From: an uncultured Nitriliruptoraceae bacterium | GTDB lineage: Bacteria > Actinomycetota > Nitriliruptoria > Nitriliruptorales > Nitriliruptoraceae | NCBI GenBank assembly: GCA_913060655.1 | Contig: CAJXTG010000004.1 | Location: forward strand, 1-64,000 | Length of the DNA: 64,000 nucleotides | Direction: 5' to 3' | Notes under the pieces: generated by a model | What the model was told of the DNA's origin: nothing | Databases searched by the model: none | What the model saw: the letters and a program-made list of their open reading frames with translations, nothing else | Shown here: positions 7,280 to 16,263 of the stretch, piece after piece | Layout of the letters: each line of letters begins with the position of its first letter | How positions within the stretch are numbered: position 1 is the stretch's first letter | Translations under genes and position numbers: made by a program

Positions 7280-8490
7280 GCGGCCCGGACGCCGCCGGCG
7301 ACCCCGCCACCGCCGGGGCGGCACTCGCGCTCCAGCTCGCCGCCCTCGACGCCCGCTCATGGGCCCAGCTGCTGCGCAGCCTGCGCCGCGCCAACCTGCC
7401 GGCCACCGCCGGCGACCTGCTCGCCCGCCCCAGCAGCGACCTCGTCGCCGGCCCACCCCGCCGGGACCTGTGCGCGCACGTCGCCGCCGACGCCGCCACG
7501 CTCGCCGCCCTGCGCGCCGACCTCACCCTGCCCGCGACGGTGCACGCGCTGCTCGGCACCGACGACACGGCCGCGGCCGACCCGCCTGCGGCCGGGGCGG
7601 CCGCCCAGCCTGCGGCCGCAGCGGCCGACGACGGCGACGGCGATGGCGGTGGGGAGGAGCGGGCCGCACGGCGGGCCCGGGACCTGCGGCGCAGCCGGGA
7701 CGAGGAGCGCCGGCGCCGCGAGGGGGCCGAGGCCCGCGCCGCCGCCGCCGAGGCCCGGGCGGAGGAGGCGCGCGCCGCCGCCGACCGTGACCGTGCCGCG
7801 CTCGCCGACCGTGACGCCGCCCTCGCCCGTGCCGAGGAGGCGACCGCCGACGCCGTCGCGCGCGCCGAACGTCGCGCCGCCGGCCGCCTCAGCACCCTCG
7901 AGGACGAGCTCGCGGCCGAACGGCGCACCGTCGAGGAGCTGCGCCGCACCGTCGAGCGGCTGCGCGCCGACGTCGCCGCGCTGCGCGCCGACCGCGACCG
8001 CGCACCGGCCCCGCCCACCACCGCACCGGCGGCCACCCCGGCCGGGTCGGCCACCCGGCGGCCGCTGCACCCGCCCGCCGAGCTCGACCCCGACTCGACG
8101 GCGGCGGCCCGCTGGCTCGCCGACCGCTGCGACCGGCTCGTCGTCGACGGCTACAACGTCGTGCTCACCCTCCGGCCCGGCCGGCCCCTCGAGGAGCAGC
8201 GCCGCTGGCTCGTCGAACGGCTGCGTCCGCTCGCCGCCCGCGGGCCCGCACGTCCGCTCGTCGTGTTCGACGGGGCGGGCCGCACCGGCGGACTGCGCGA
8301 CACCGGCGGGGTGGAGGTCCGCTTCACCGCCGGGGGTGCGAGCGCCGACGACGAGATCGTCTTCGAGGTCGCCGCGACCGACCGGCCGATGCTCGTCGTC
8401 ACCGACGACGTCGAGCTGCGCGCCCGGGTCCAGGCCGAGGGCGGCAACGTCGTCGGCATCGTCCACCTGCCCGGGATCGCGGACGGGTGA
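7276..8490 (+). CDS. NYN (YacP/PIN-like) ribonuclease-domain protein with central coiled coil
   Basis: 404-residue protein with three parts. The N-terminal ~110 residues are helical and of unknown type. Residues ~125-245 are an Arg/Glu/Ala-rich coiled coil. The C-terminal ~130 residues form a YacP-like NYN domain with LVVDGYNVVL (near 288), VVFDGAG, SADDEI and VVTDDVE, which supply the acidic metal-binding cluster. YacP relatives (Bacillus Rae1) cleave mRNA on ribosomes; the coiled coil could dimerise it or recruit a partner. Start GTG 7276 overlaps the DUF309 stop. The DUF309-NYN-glycosyltransferase genes form one coupled operon. Confidence 0.87.
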   Translation: MSGPDAAGDPATAGAALALQLAALDARSWAQLLRSLRRANLPATAGDLLARPSSDLVAGPPRRDLCAHVAADAATLAALRADLTLPATVHALLGTDDTAAADPPAAGAAAQPAAAAADDGDGDGGGEERAARRARDLRRSRDEERRRREGAEARAAAAEARAEEARAAADRDRAALADRDAALARAEEATADAVARAERRAAGRLSTLEDELAAERRTVEELRRTVERLRADVAALRADRDRAPAPPTTAPAATPAGSATRRPLHPPAELDPDSTAAARWLADRCDRLVVDGYNVVLTLRPGRPLEEQRRWLVERLRPLAARGPARPLVVFDGAGRTGGLRDTGGVEVRFTAGGASADDEIVFEVAATDRPMLVVTDDVELRARVQAEGGNVVGIVHLPGIADG

Positions 8491-9641
8491 GCGCCGGCCG
8501 GCCGCGGATCGCCTGGGTCACCAACGACCTCCCGCCGCACAGCGGCGGCATCCAGCAGTTCGTCGCCAACCTGCTCACCCGCACCGCCGACACGACCACC
8601 CTCGTGCTCGGCCCGGCCGCCCCCGCAGGACGGAGCGCGGACGCCGACCGGTTCGACGCGTCCCACCCGGGGCGCACCGTCCGCAGCACCGGCCGCATCC
8701 TCCCCACCGCCGCGACGCTGCGCCGGCTCGTCCCCGAGCTCACCGCCCACCGTCCCGACGTCGTCGTCCTCGGCTCCGTCTGGCCGCTCGGTCGCCTCGC
8801 CGGCCGCCTCCGCGCCGCCACCGGCGCCCCCGTGCTCGGCATCAGCCACGGCGCCGAGGCCGGCCTCGCCGCCGGCCCCGCCCGGCCGCTGCTGCGGGCC
8901 GTGGCCCGCGACGTCGACCTGCTCACCGTCATCAGCGACCACACGGCCGCGGCGATCGGCCCGGTGCTCGGGGACGCCGAGCCGCCGCGTCTCAGCCCCG
9001 GCGTCGACCCCGACCGTTTCGCCGCCGCGGCGCACCGGACCGCGGCCCGCGCGCTGCGGGAGCGGTGGGGCGTCCCCGCCGACGCGCCGGTCGTCGGCTG
9101 CGTCGCCCGGCTCGTCCCCCGGAAGGGTCAGGACGTCCTGCTGGACGTGTGGCCGCAGGTCCGCGCGACGCAGCCGGCGGCCCGGCTGGTCATCGTGGGG
9201 GAGGGGCCGCTGCGCCGACGGCTCACCCGCCGCGCCGCCACGGTCGAGGGGGCGCACGTCGTCGGGCCCGTCGCGTGGGAGGACCTGCCGGCCGCCTACG
9301 CCGCGCTCGACGTGTTCGCGATGCCGGTGCGGACACGGCTCGCCGGCCTCGACGTCGAGGGGCTGGGCATCAGCCTGCTCGAGGCGCAGGCCGCCGGCCT
9401 GCCGGTCCTCGCCGGCCGCTCCGGCGGTGCACCGGAGACGGTCACCGACCCGCGCGTCGGCCGCGTCGTCGACGGTCGCGACCGCACCGCCGTCGCCGCC
9501 GCGCTCGTCGACCTGCTCGCCGACGACGTGCGCGCCGCCGCGGCGACGCACGGCCCGCACGCGGCGCAGGCGTGGAGCTGGGACGCGATCGCCGCCCGCT
9601 TCGACGCGCTCACCGGCGCGCTGGCGGCACGTCCCCGCTGA
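8487..9641 (+). CDS. GT4-family glycosyltransferase, PimB'-like
   Basis: 384-residue GT-B fold enzyme. The N-terminus reads IAWVTNDLPPHSGGIQQFV, very close to PimB' (phosphatidylinositol monomannoside mannosyltransferase), which as recalled has VTNDFPPRxGGIQ. The sugar-nucleotide domain has RKGQDVLLD, VGEGPLRRRL and the GLGISLLEAQAAGLPV donor site with the conserved acidic residue. It likely acts on the cytosolic membrane face in lipid glycan synthesis. Start GTG 8487 overlaps the NYN gene stop as GTGA. Without neighbouring PIM genes the acceptor cannot be fixed, so I give no gene symbol. Confidence 0.85.
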   Translation: MSAGRPRIAWVTNDLPPHSGGIQQFVANLLTRTADTTTLVLGPAAPAGRSADADRFDASHPGRTVRSTGRILPTAATLRRLVPELTAHRPDVVVLGSVWPLGRLAGRLRAATGAPVLGISHGAEAGLAAGPARPLLRAVARDVDLLTVISDHTAAAIGPVLGDAEPPRLSPGVDPDRFAAAAHRTAARALRERWGVPADAPVVGCVARLVPRKGQDVLLDVWPQVRATQPAARLVIVGEGPLRRRLTRRAATVEGAHVVGPVAWEDLPAAYAALDVFAMPVRTRLAGLDVEGLGISLLEAQAAGLPVLAGRSGGAPETVTDPRVGRVVDGRDRTAVAAALVDLLADDVRAAAATHGPHAAQAWSWDAIAARFDALTGALAARPR

Positions 9642-9665
9642 GCCGTCCCGCCGCCCCGGCGCCGC

Positions 9666-11723
9666 TCAGCCCGCGCCGTCCTGTGCCGGGGTGTCCTCCT
9701 CGGCGGTCGTGACGGGCCGCCGGGCCAGATCGACGACGACGACGCGATGGTCGGACAGGCCGGTGGCGAGCACGTCGGTGGCCACCACGTCCCAGCCGGC
9801 GGGCACGAGGACATGGTCGATCTGCGCCCGGGCGGCCCGGTCGGGGAACGTGTCGACCCCCGGCGGCAGCGCCCGGCGCAGCCCGAGCTCCTCGAGCACC
9901 TGGACGGCCGGCGCGCCGGGCGTCGCGTTCAGGTCACCGGCCACGAGCGTCGGCACCCCCCGTTCGGCGAGCCGGGCGACCGCCGCCGCGACCGTCTGCG
10001 CCTGCGGCAGGCGCGTGTCGCCCTGCCGGTCCACGTTCGACAGGTGGGTGACGACCAGCCCGAGCGGTGCCCCGTCGACCTGCTCGACGACGACGGCGAG
10101 GGCCGCACGGGCCATCGGGTCGCGCCCCTGCGGCAGCGGGATGCGCTCCACCTCCACGACGGGCAGGCGGGTGAGCAGCCCGTTGCCCCACACCTCGTCG
10201 GCCGCCGGGCCGAACACCGTGTCGAGGCCGGTGCCGACCGCCATCGTCGTGAGCAGGTCGGGGGTGCCCGACACGAACCAGCCGCGGTCGACCTCGTTCA
10301 GCGCCACCAGGTCCGCGTCGAGGTCGGCGAGCAGGTCCGCGAGCTCCAGGGCCCGCTGCCGACCGTCCACGTCGAACCCGAAGTGGACGTTCGCGAGCAC
10401 CAGCCGCAGCGTGCCGTCCGCCGCGGGCGCGTCGACGGCCGGCACCGCCCGCAGCGACGCCGGCGCGGCGAGCAGCAGCGCCGTCGCCACGGTCACCGCC
10501 GCGACCCGGGTCAGCAGCGGCGGGGACGGCTCCCGGCCGATGCGAGCCCCCCGCAGCGTCGAGACGAGCACGGCGACGGCGACGGCCGCCGCCGACGTGA
10601 GCAGCACCGTCGACGTGCCGAACGGCAGCGGCAGCAGCGGCCCCGCGTAGGCGGCGAAGGTCAGCACGCCGAACGTCACCAGCGAACCGCCGGCGACCAC
10701 GCCGCGGCGACGTGCGCTCGTCCGCCCGCCGCGCGACCCGGTCACGACCCCGAGCCCCAGGCCGACGGCCAGCACGCCCTGCCCGACGACGGCGGCGACC
10801 CCCGCCGCGTCGATCGCCGCGGCCGCCCCCGTCAGCACCAGCGCCGCACCGGCCGTGCCCGCCAGCAGCGGCCCGGTGCGGGCGGCGAGCAGCCCGCCGA
10901 CGACCGTCAGCAGCAGCACCCCCACCGTCGTCACCGCGGTGCGGCCCGGCGCCCAGCCGGTCGCGACGGCGACCCGTCCGGACGGTGCGACCAGCGCCGC
11001 GAGCAGCAGCAGCGCCGGCCCGACCGTGCCCCACGGCCACGCGGCGGCGGACGGCCCGCCGTCCAGCGCCCGCGTCGCCCGCAGCAGCGGCGGCCCCGCG
11101 ACGACGATGACCGCGACGGTGCCCAGCACCCCCACGACCCCACCGCGCCACACCAGGTCGACCGACCCGAGCACCGCCAGCACCGCCGCCGACAGCGCCG
11201 CGCCGGCGAGCAGGCCGAGCCGGGCCACGTCCCCGCGGACCGCACCCCCCGCCAGGCCGGCGACCGCCAGCACACCGCCCGCCACCCCCACCGTGGTCAC
11301 GCTCACCTGCGGCGTCCCCCCGGCGACGAGCAGCAGGCCCAGCCGTGCGCCGAGCAGCAGCGTCGCCCCCAGCAGCCACACCAGGCGCGGTGGGACCGGG
11401 CCGAGGACGGCCCCGGCGAGCGGGGCGAGGGCGAGCGTCCCGAACGCGACGGCGACGAGGGTCGTGGGCGCACCCGTGCCGGACCCGGCGAGCACCACGA
11501 CGAGCGTCGGCAGCCACGCGCGCAGCAGCTCGGCCAGCAGGAACCCCGCGGCGGCCGCACCGGCGAGCGTCGCCCGGTCGCGCGCCACCGTCCGCTCCGC
11601 CGCCGCAGCGCCCGCAGGACCGGGTGCCGGAGCGGGTGCCGGCGCGCCCGCAGGACCGGGTGCCGGCGCGCCCCCGGCGGTCGGCCGGGGCGTGCCGGCG
11701 CCGCCGCTGTCCGCCCCCGACAT
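9666..11723 (-). CDS. Multi-spanning membrane protein with C-terminal endonuclease/exonuclease/phosphatase (EEP) domain
   Basis: 685-residue protein. After a Pro/Ala/Gly-rich N-terminal tail (residues ~1-45) come about a dozen hydrophobic helices to residue ~420. A soluble EEP domain follows (about 437-675) with LVLANVHFGFD, LVALNEVD, VVTHLSNVDRQG, LVAGDLNATPG and GLSDHRVVVVDL, i.e. the catalytic Asn, Glu, His, Asp-x-Asn and Asp-His of the DNase I/Mg-phosphodiesterase fold. The substrate could be a phospholipid, nucleic acid or other phosphodiester; topology would set which side. ATG 11723 chosen for the upstream GGGAGGG. Convergent with the glycosyltransferase gene. Confidence 0.85.
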   Translation of the reverse strand: MSGADSGGAGTPRPTAGGAPAPGPAGAPAPAPAPGPAGAAAAERTVARDRATLAGAAAAGFLLAELLRAWLPTLVVVLAGSGTGAPTTLVAVAFGTLALAPLAGAVLGPVPPRLVWLLGATLLLGARLGLLLVAGGTPQVSVTTVGVAGGVLAVAGLAGGAVRGDVARLGLLAGAALSAAVLAVLGSVDLVWRGGVVGVLGTVAVIVVAGPPLLRATRALDGGPSAAAWPWGTVGPALLLLAALVAPSGRVAVATGWAPGRTAVTTVGVLLLTVVGGLLAARTGPLLAGTAGAALVLTGAAAAIDAAGVAAVVGQGVLAVGLGLGVVTGSRGGRTSARRRGVVAGGSLVTFGVLTFAAYAGPLLPLPFGTSTVLLTSAAAVAVAVLVSTLRGARIGREPSPPLLTRVAAVTVATALLLAAPASLRAVPAVDAPAADGTLRLVLANVHFGFDVDGRQRALELADLLADLDADLVALNEVDRGWFVSGTPDLLTTMAVGTGLDTVFGPAADEVWGNGLLTRLPVVEVERIPLPQGRDPMARAALAVVVEQVDGAPLGLVVTHLSNVDRQGDTRLPQAQTVAAAVARLAERGVPTLVAGDLNATPGAPAVQVLEELGLRRALPPGVDTFPDRAARAQIDHVLVPAGWDVVATDVLATGLSDHRVVVVDLARRPVTTAEEDTPAQDGAG

Positions 11724-11766
11724 CACGTGTCCCTCCCGACGAGCCGTCGTGACGGCACGGCCGGGC

Positions 11767-11772
11767 AGCGTA
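11767..11772 (-). promoter_or_regulatory. Candidate -10 element TACGCT for the membrane EEP gene
   Basis: Minus-strand TACGCT about 43 nt before ATG 11723, back-to-back with the plus-strand promoter at 11783. Confidence 0.45.
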
Positions 11773-11782
11773 GGCGTCGCGC

Positions 11783-11788
11783 TACGGT
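11783..11788 (+). promoter_or_regulatory. Candidate -10 element TACGGT for the esterase operon
   Basis: Plus-strand TACGGT about 41 nt before GTG 11830. A GGAGGAGG SD lies between them. Confidence 0.45.
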
Positions 11789-11829
11789 TGACCGCGGAGC
11801 GGCGCGGGGGGCGTCGCGGAGGAGGCGGC

Positions 11830-12621
11830 GTGGACGCGAGGGTGACCGTCCCCGGCGCCGAACCGTTCTCCGCCCGCGGCAGCGGCCCGCGCGGCACCGT
11901 CGGCGTCGCCGTCATCCACGGGTTCACCGCCAACCCGCTCGGGACCCGGCCGCTGGGGATGCGCCTCGCCGCCGCCGGCTACAGCGTCGAGGTGCCCCGC
12001 CTGCCCGGCCACGGCACGACCGTGCGCGACCTCGCCCGCACCCGCTACGCCGACTGGCGGGGGACCGCCGAGCACGCCGTCGCGACGCTCGCCCGCGGCT
12101 GCGACCGGATCGTCGTCGTCGGCCACTCGATGGGCGGCACGATCGCGCTCGACCTCGCCGGTGCCGGACCGCACCCGCTCGCCGGCGTCGTCACGATCAA
12201 CGCGCTCGTGCTCGACCGCACCGAGGCGCTCGCACGCCTCGCCCCCGTGCTCCAGCACGTCGTGCCCTACGTCCCCCGGGAGGCGGCGGGGCTGCCGTCC
12301 GACGACCTCGCGAAGCCCGGCGTCGAGGAGCACGCCTACGCGTGGGTGTCCGCCCGGGCCGCCCAGTCCCTCGTCGCCGAGCTGCCCCGCATCCGTGCGG
12401 CGCTCCCCGCCGTCACCTGCCCCGCGCTCGTCGTCACCTCCCCCGAGGACCACACCGTCGACCCCCGCAACGGCGACGCGATCGCCGAGGCGCTCACCGG
12501 CGCGGCGCGGATCGAACGGCTCGCGACGCGCCGCAGCTACCACGTCCCGCAGCTCGACTACGACGCGGAGCTGCTCGAGGAGCGCGTCCTCGCCTTCGTC
12601 GCCGACGTGACCGGCACGTGA
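11830..12621 (+). CDS. Alpha/beta hydrolase, carboxylesterase/monoacylglycerol-lipase type
   Basis: 263-residue cytosolic hydrolase. HGFTANP (30-36) supplies the oxyanion hole and closely matches the HGFTGN motif of Est30-type carboxylesterases. The nucleophile is S100 in GHSMGG; the acid is likely D207 (SPEDHTVDP), and the base H238 (RSYHVPQLDYD). Substrates of this family are short to medium acyl esters or monoacylglycerols. GTG 11830 is preceded by a strong GGAGGAGG SD. It heads a tightly coupled operon (esterase, SRPBCC, ROK kinase, S9 peptidase), each joined by a 4-nt overlap; a shared pathway is not obvious. Confidence 0.9.
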   Translation: MDARVTVPGAEPFSARGSGPRGTVGVAVIHGFTANPLGTRPLGMRLAAAGYSVEVPRLPGHGTTVRDLARTRYADWRGTAEHAVATLARGCDRIVVVGHSMGGTIALDLAGAGPHPLAGVVTINALVLDRTEALARLAPVLQHVVPYVPREAAGLPSDDLAKPGVEEHAYAWVSARAAQSLVAELPRIRAALPAVTCPALVVTSPEDHTVDPRNGDAIAEALTGAARIERLATRRSYHVPQLDYDAELLEERVLAFVADVTGT

Positions 12622-13088
12622 CCGACACGGTCCTCGTGCGGGCGCCCGTCGGCGCCGTCTACCGCGCCCTCACCGACGTCGACGGGTGGCCGGACTGGCA
12701 CGCCCGGTGCCGCAGCGTCCGCCTGCCCGGCACCGACGGCGTCGACACCCACCGGCTCGTCCTGCCGGCCGGGCGCCGCCGCTGGCGGTGCGACGTCGAG
12801 GTGTCCGGCTGGCGGCACGACACCGGCGTGCGCTGGGACGTGCGCACCCCCGTGCCCCTCACCACCGAGTGGTGGCTCGAACCGTGCCGCGAGGGCACCC
12901 GTGTCCACCATCTCGTGCACGACGCCCCGCAGGGCGGGCGGGGCGTGCGAGCGCTGCGGCGCCACCGGCGGGCGGTCGTCGACGCCCTGCAGGCGCTGAA
13001 GGACCATCTGGAGGCCGCCGTCGCCACCGCCGTCACCGACACCGACACCGCCGTCGTCGACACCGCCGCGCAGGAGCCGGCCCGGTGA
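12618..13088 (+). CDS. SRPBCC (START-like) family protein
   Basis: 156-residue protein with the SRPBCC/polyketide-cyclase pattern: VLVRAPVGAVYRALTDVDGWPDWHA at the start, a DVEVSGW strand pair, WWLEPCREGTRVHHLVHD and a long C-terminal helix. These proteins form a hydrophobic pocket that binds lipids or aromatic ligands; no catalytic residue can be assigned. Start GTG 12618 overlaps the esterase stop (GTGA), and its own stop overlaps the ROK gene start, so it is translated as part of the operon. The last ~25 residues are Thr/Asp/Val-rich low complexity. Confidence 0.82.
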   Translation: MTDTVLVRAPVGAVYRALTDVDGWPDWHARCRSVRLPGTDGVDTHRLVLPAGRRRWRCDVEVSGWRHDTGVRWDVRTPVPLTTEWWLEPCREGTRVHHLVHDAPQGGRGVRALRRHRRAVVDALQALKDHLEAAVATAVTDTDTAVVDTAAQEPAR

Positions 13089-14020
13089 GCGGCCCGCTCG
13101 CCATCGGGGTCGACGTCGGCGGCACCCACCTGCGGGCCGGGCTCGTCGGGGCGGACGGGCGCATCGGCCCGCTCGTGCGCCGCCCCTCCGAGGTCGCCGC
13201 CGCCGGACCGCTCGTCGCCGCCGTCGCCGCCGCCGTCGCCGAGCTCGACGCGACCGCCGGGCGGCCCCTCCCCGTCGGCCTGGGGGTCGCCGGGCTCGTC
13301 GACCGCACCGGCACGCTGCGGTACGGCCCCAACGTCGGGGTGCGGGACGCGCCGCTCGGCGACCTCCTCACCACGGCGCTCGCCGGGCGGCGGGTGCGCG
13401 TCGTCAACGACGCGTCCGCCGCGGTCGTCGGCGAGCATCGCGCCGGTGCGGCCCGCGGGCACGACGACGTCGTCCTGCTGACCCTCGGCACCGGCGTGGG
13501 CGGCGGTGTCATCGTCGACGGCCGGCTGCTCACCGGCGCCCACGGGTTCGCCGGCGAGCTCGGCCACCTCGTGATCGCCGAGCACGGCCGCGACGCCCCC
13601 AGCGGCATCCCCGGCACCGTCGAGGCGTACACGTCGGGCACCGCCATCGCCCGTGAGGCCGACGAGGCCGTCGCGGCCGGCCGTGACGGTGCCCGGCGGG
13701 CCGACGCGCCGGCCGTCGTCGCCGCCGCGGCCGCCGGTGAGCAGTGGGCCGCCGACGTGCTCACCACCGTGGGGGAGCGGCTCGGCATCGCCGTCGCCTC
13801 CGTCGTCGCCGTCGTCGACCCGTCGATCGTCGTCATCGGCGGCGGTGCGGGCGACGCGGCCGCCCCGTTCCTGCTGCCCGCCGCGCGCCGGGCGTTCGCC
13901 GCCCACCTCCTCGGGGCCGACCACCGGCCGCAGGCGGCGCTCGTGCCCGCGCTGCTCGGTGACGACGCGGGGCTGATCGGCGCCGGACTGCTCGCCGCCG
14001 ACGTGGACCACCCGGCATGA
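13085..14020 (+). CDS. ROK-family sugar kinase, zinc-motif-less
   Basis: 311-residue ROK protein, probably a glucokinase or related hexokinase. The phosphate loop is GVDVGGTHLRAG (8-19), the catalytic base D109 lies in VNDASAA, and the sugar-binding GELGH is at 157-161. No DNA-binding domain is present, so it is an enzyme rather than a ROK repressor. The ROK zinc motif CxCGxxGCxE that normally follows GELGH is present in outline, but all three cysteines are replaced (A171, S173, T178; G174, G177 and E180 kept). Some ROK kinases do lack it. Coupled by GTGA and ATGA overlaps to its neighbours. Confidence 0.87.
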   Translation: MSGPLAIGVDVGGTHLRAGLVGADGRIGPLVRRPSEVAAAGPLVAAVAAAVAELDATAGRPLPVGLGVAGLVDRTGTLRYGPNVGVRDAPLGDLLTTALAGRRVRVVNDASAAVVGEHRAGAARGHDDVVLLTLGTGVGGGVIVDGRLLTGAHGFAGELGHLVIAEHGRDAPSGIPGTVEAYTSGTAIAREADEAVAAGRDGARRADAPAVVAAAAAGEQWAADVLTTVGERLGIAVASVVAVVDPSIVVIGGGAGDAAAPFLLPAARRAFAAHLLGADHRPQAALVPALLGDDAGLIGAGLLAADVDHPA

Positions 14021-16245
14021 CCGGCGCGACGCCGACCGGTCCCGCGACGACCGACCCGTTCCCGCTGCGGTCGGCCCGCACCCGCCGCTTCACCCTCGGC
14101 GCCCCCCGCGACGTCACCATCGCCGGCCCGCCCGGCGCCCGCGTCGTGCTCGCCCTGCGCAGCGACGGCCCCGAGGACCCGCAGACCCACCTGTGGCGCT
14201 TCGACCCGGCCACCGGCGACGCCGTCCGGCTCGTCGACGCCCGCACCCTGGGGGCGGCGACCGACGGTGACGGGCTGCCCGACGCGGAACGGGCGCGGCG
14301 CGAGCGGGTGCGGGAGCAGGCCGGCGGCGTGACCGCCTACACGGTCGACCGTGCCGGCACCCGCGCCGCCTGCGCCCTCGACGGGCGGCTCGTCGTCGTC
14401 GACGTGCCCGGCGGCACCGCCCGCGTCGTGCCCCTCGACGTGGCCGTGTTCGACCCGCGGATCTCCCCCGACGGCACCCGCGTCGCCCTGCACCACGACG
14501 ACGGGGTGTCCGTCGTCGCCCTCGACGGTGCCGCGCCGCTGCGCCGGCTCGTCGAGGAGGACGGCGTCGTGTGGGGGCGCGCCGAGTTCGTCGCCGCCGA
14601 GGAGATGGGCCGCCTGCAGGGCATGTGGTGGTCGCCGTGCTCGACCCGGCTGGCGGTCGCGCGCGTCGACGAGTCGGCGGTGCGGCGCGTCCACCTCGCG
14701 GACCTCGCCGTGCCCGAACGGGCACCGCGGACGCTCGCGTACCCGCTCGCCGGCACGCCCAACGCGACGGTCGGGCTCGCCGTGTTCGACGTCGACACCG
14801 GTGCCCGCACGATGCTCGACCTCGCCGCCGAGGCCGGCGACGACGCCGAGTACCTCGCACGGGTCCGCTGGGACGTCGAACCGCTGCTCGTCGGGGTGCA
14901 GCCCCGCGACCAGACGGCGCTGCGCCTGCTGACCTGGGACGGGACGGCGCTGCGCACCGTCCGCCGGGTCACCGGCCAGCCGTGGGTCGAGCTCGTCACC
15001 GGCGCGCCCGCCTGGCTGGACGGGCCGCTGACCGTCGAGGACGTCACCGGGGACGACGGTCGGCGGTGGCGGGCGCTGTGCCACGACGGGACGGCGCTGA
15101 CCCCGCCGGAGCTGCAGGTCCGCGCCGTCCTCGCCGTGCACCGGCACGGTGACGGCGCCGCGACGATCGTCCTGTCCGTCAGCGGGGCCGACCCGACCTG
15201 CGTCGACGTCGTCACCGTCGAGCGGACCGCCGCCGGCGACGTCGGCCCGCCCGAGCGCCGCTCCGACCCCGCCCCGGGCGTGCACCATGCGGTCCTCGCC
15301 CTCGATGGGGCAGGTGCGCTCGACGTCGCCGTCCACCGGCGCAGCGACCTCGACCACGACGGGGCGCGGGTGACGATGGTCACCCGGGGCGGCACGCCCC
15401 GCGTGCTGCCGTCGGTCGCCGCGACGTCCGGGCTCGACGTCGACGTCCGGCTGCTGACCCTCGGCGAGCGGCGGCTGCGGGCCGCCCTCGTCCTCCCCAC
15501 CGGTGCGGGGCACCACGACGGGCCGCTGCCCGTCGTCCTCGACCCCTACGGCGGGCCGCACGCGCAGCGGGTGCTCGCCGCCCGTGCCGCCCACCTCGGG
15601 TCGCAGTGGCTCGCCGACCACGGGTTCGCCGTGCTCGTCGTCGACGGGCGGGGCACCCCCGGGCGCGGCCCCGACTTCGAGCACGCGATCGACGGGGACC
15701 TCGCCGGCCCCGCGCTCGCCGACCAGCTCGCCGCGCTCGACGCCGCGGCGGAGCTCGAGCCGCGGCTGGACCTCTCGCGGGTCGGCATCCGCGGCTGGTC
15801 CTACGGCGGCACGCTCGCCGCGCTCGCCGCCCTGCGACGTCCCGACCGCATCCGCTGCGCCGTCGTCGGCGCGCCGGTGACCGACTGGCGGCTGTACGAC
15901 ACCCACTACACGGAGCGCTACCTCGGCGACCCCGACCGGCGGCCCGACGCGTACCGGCGCTCCGCCGTCGTCCTGCCCGACGGTGGGCTCGTCGGCCCGG
16001 ACCCGGAGGCGGCGGGGGCGCCGCCCGCCGAGCTGCTCGTCGTCCACGGCCTCGCCGACGACAACGTGCTCGCCGCCCACAGCCTGCGGCTCACCGAGGC
16101 GCTGCACGCCGCCGGCCACCCGTTCACGTTCCTGCCGCTGACCGCCGCGACCCACATGGCGTCGGACCCCGCCGTCGCCGCACGGCTGCTGACCACGCAG
16201 GTCGACTTCCTCCGCGCCCGCCTGCACGCCCGCCCGGCCGGCTGA
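14017..16245 (+). CDS. S9-family dipeptidyl peptidase IV-like serine peptidase
   Basis: 742-residue prolyl-oligopeptidase family enzyme. The first ~480 residues form the beta-propeller (DPPIV N-terminal type: FDPRISPDGTRVAL, the EFVAAEEMGRLQGMWWSP double-Glu region). The catalytic alpha/beta domain carries S595 in GWSYGG, D681 in HGLADDNV and H713 in ATHMAS. The EExxR-like element in the propeller (AEEMGR) is the residue pair that anchors the peptide N-terminus in DPPIV, supporting aminodipeptidase activity. No signal peptide, so likely cytosolic peptide turnover. ATG 14017 overlaps the kinase stop (ATGA). Confidence 0.93.
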   Translation: MTGATPTGPATTDPFPLRSARTRRFTLGAPRDVTIAGPPGARVVLALRSDGPEDPQTHLWRFDPATGDAVRLVDARTLGAATDGDGLPDAERARRERVREQAGGVTAYTVDRAGTRAACALDGRLVVVDVPGGTARVVPLDVAVFDPRISPDGTRVALHHDDGVSVVALDGAAPLRRLVEEDGVVWGRAEFVAAEEMGRLQGMWWSPCSTRLAVARVDESAVRRVHLADLAVPERAPRTLAYPLAGTPNATVGLAVFDVDTGARTMLDLAAEAGDDAEYLARVRWDVEPLLVGVQPRDQTALRLLTWDGTALRTVRRVTGQPWVELVTGAPAWLDGPLTVEDVTGDDGRRWRALCHDGTALTPPELQVRAVLAVHRHGDGAATIVLSVSGADPTCVDVVTVERTAAGDVGPPERRSDPAPGVHHAVLALDGAGALDVAVHRRSDLDHDGARVTMVTRGGTPRVLPSVAATSGLDVDVRLLTLGERRLRAALVLPTGAGHHDGPLPVVLDPYGGPHAQRVLAARAAHLGSQWLADHGFAVLVVDGRGTPGRGPDFEHAIDGDLAGPALADQLAALDAAAELEPRLDLSRVGIRGWSYGGTLAALAALRRPDRIRCAVVGAPVTDWRLYDTHYTERYLGDPDRRPDAYRRSAVVLPDGGLVGPDPEAAGAPPAELLVVHGLADDNVLAAHSLRLTEALHAAGHPFTFLPLTAATHMASDPAVAARLLTTQVDFLRARLHARPAG

Positions 16246-16263
16246 CCGCCGAGCGGCCCGCCG

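Noticed and set aside
13033-16227. Long minus-strand open frame opposite the ROK kinase and S9 peptidase
   Set aside because: It is antisense to two genes with complete catalytic motifs; the translation is repetitive and lacks any recognisable domain.
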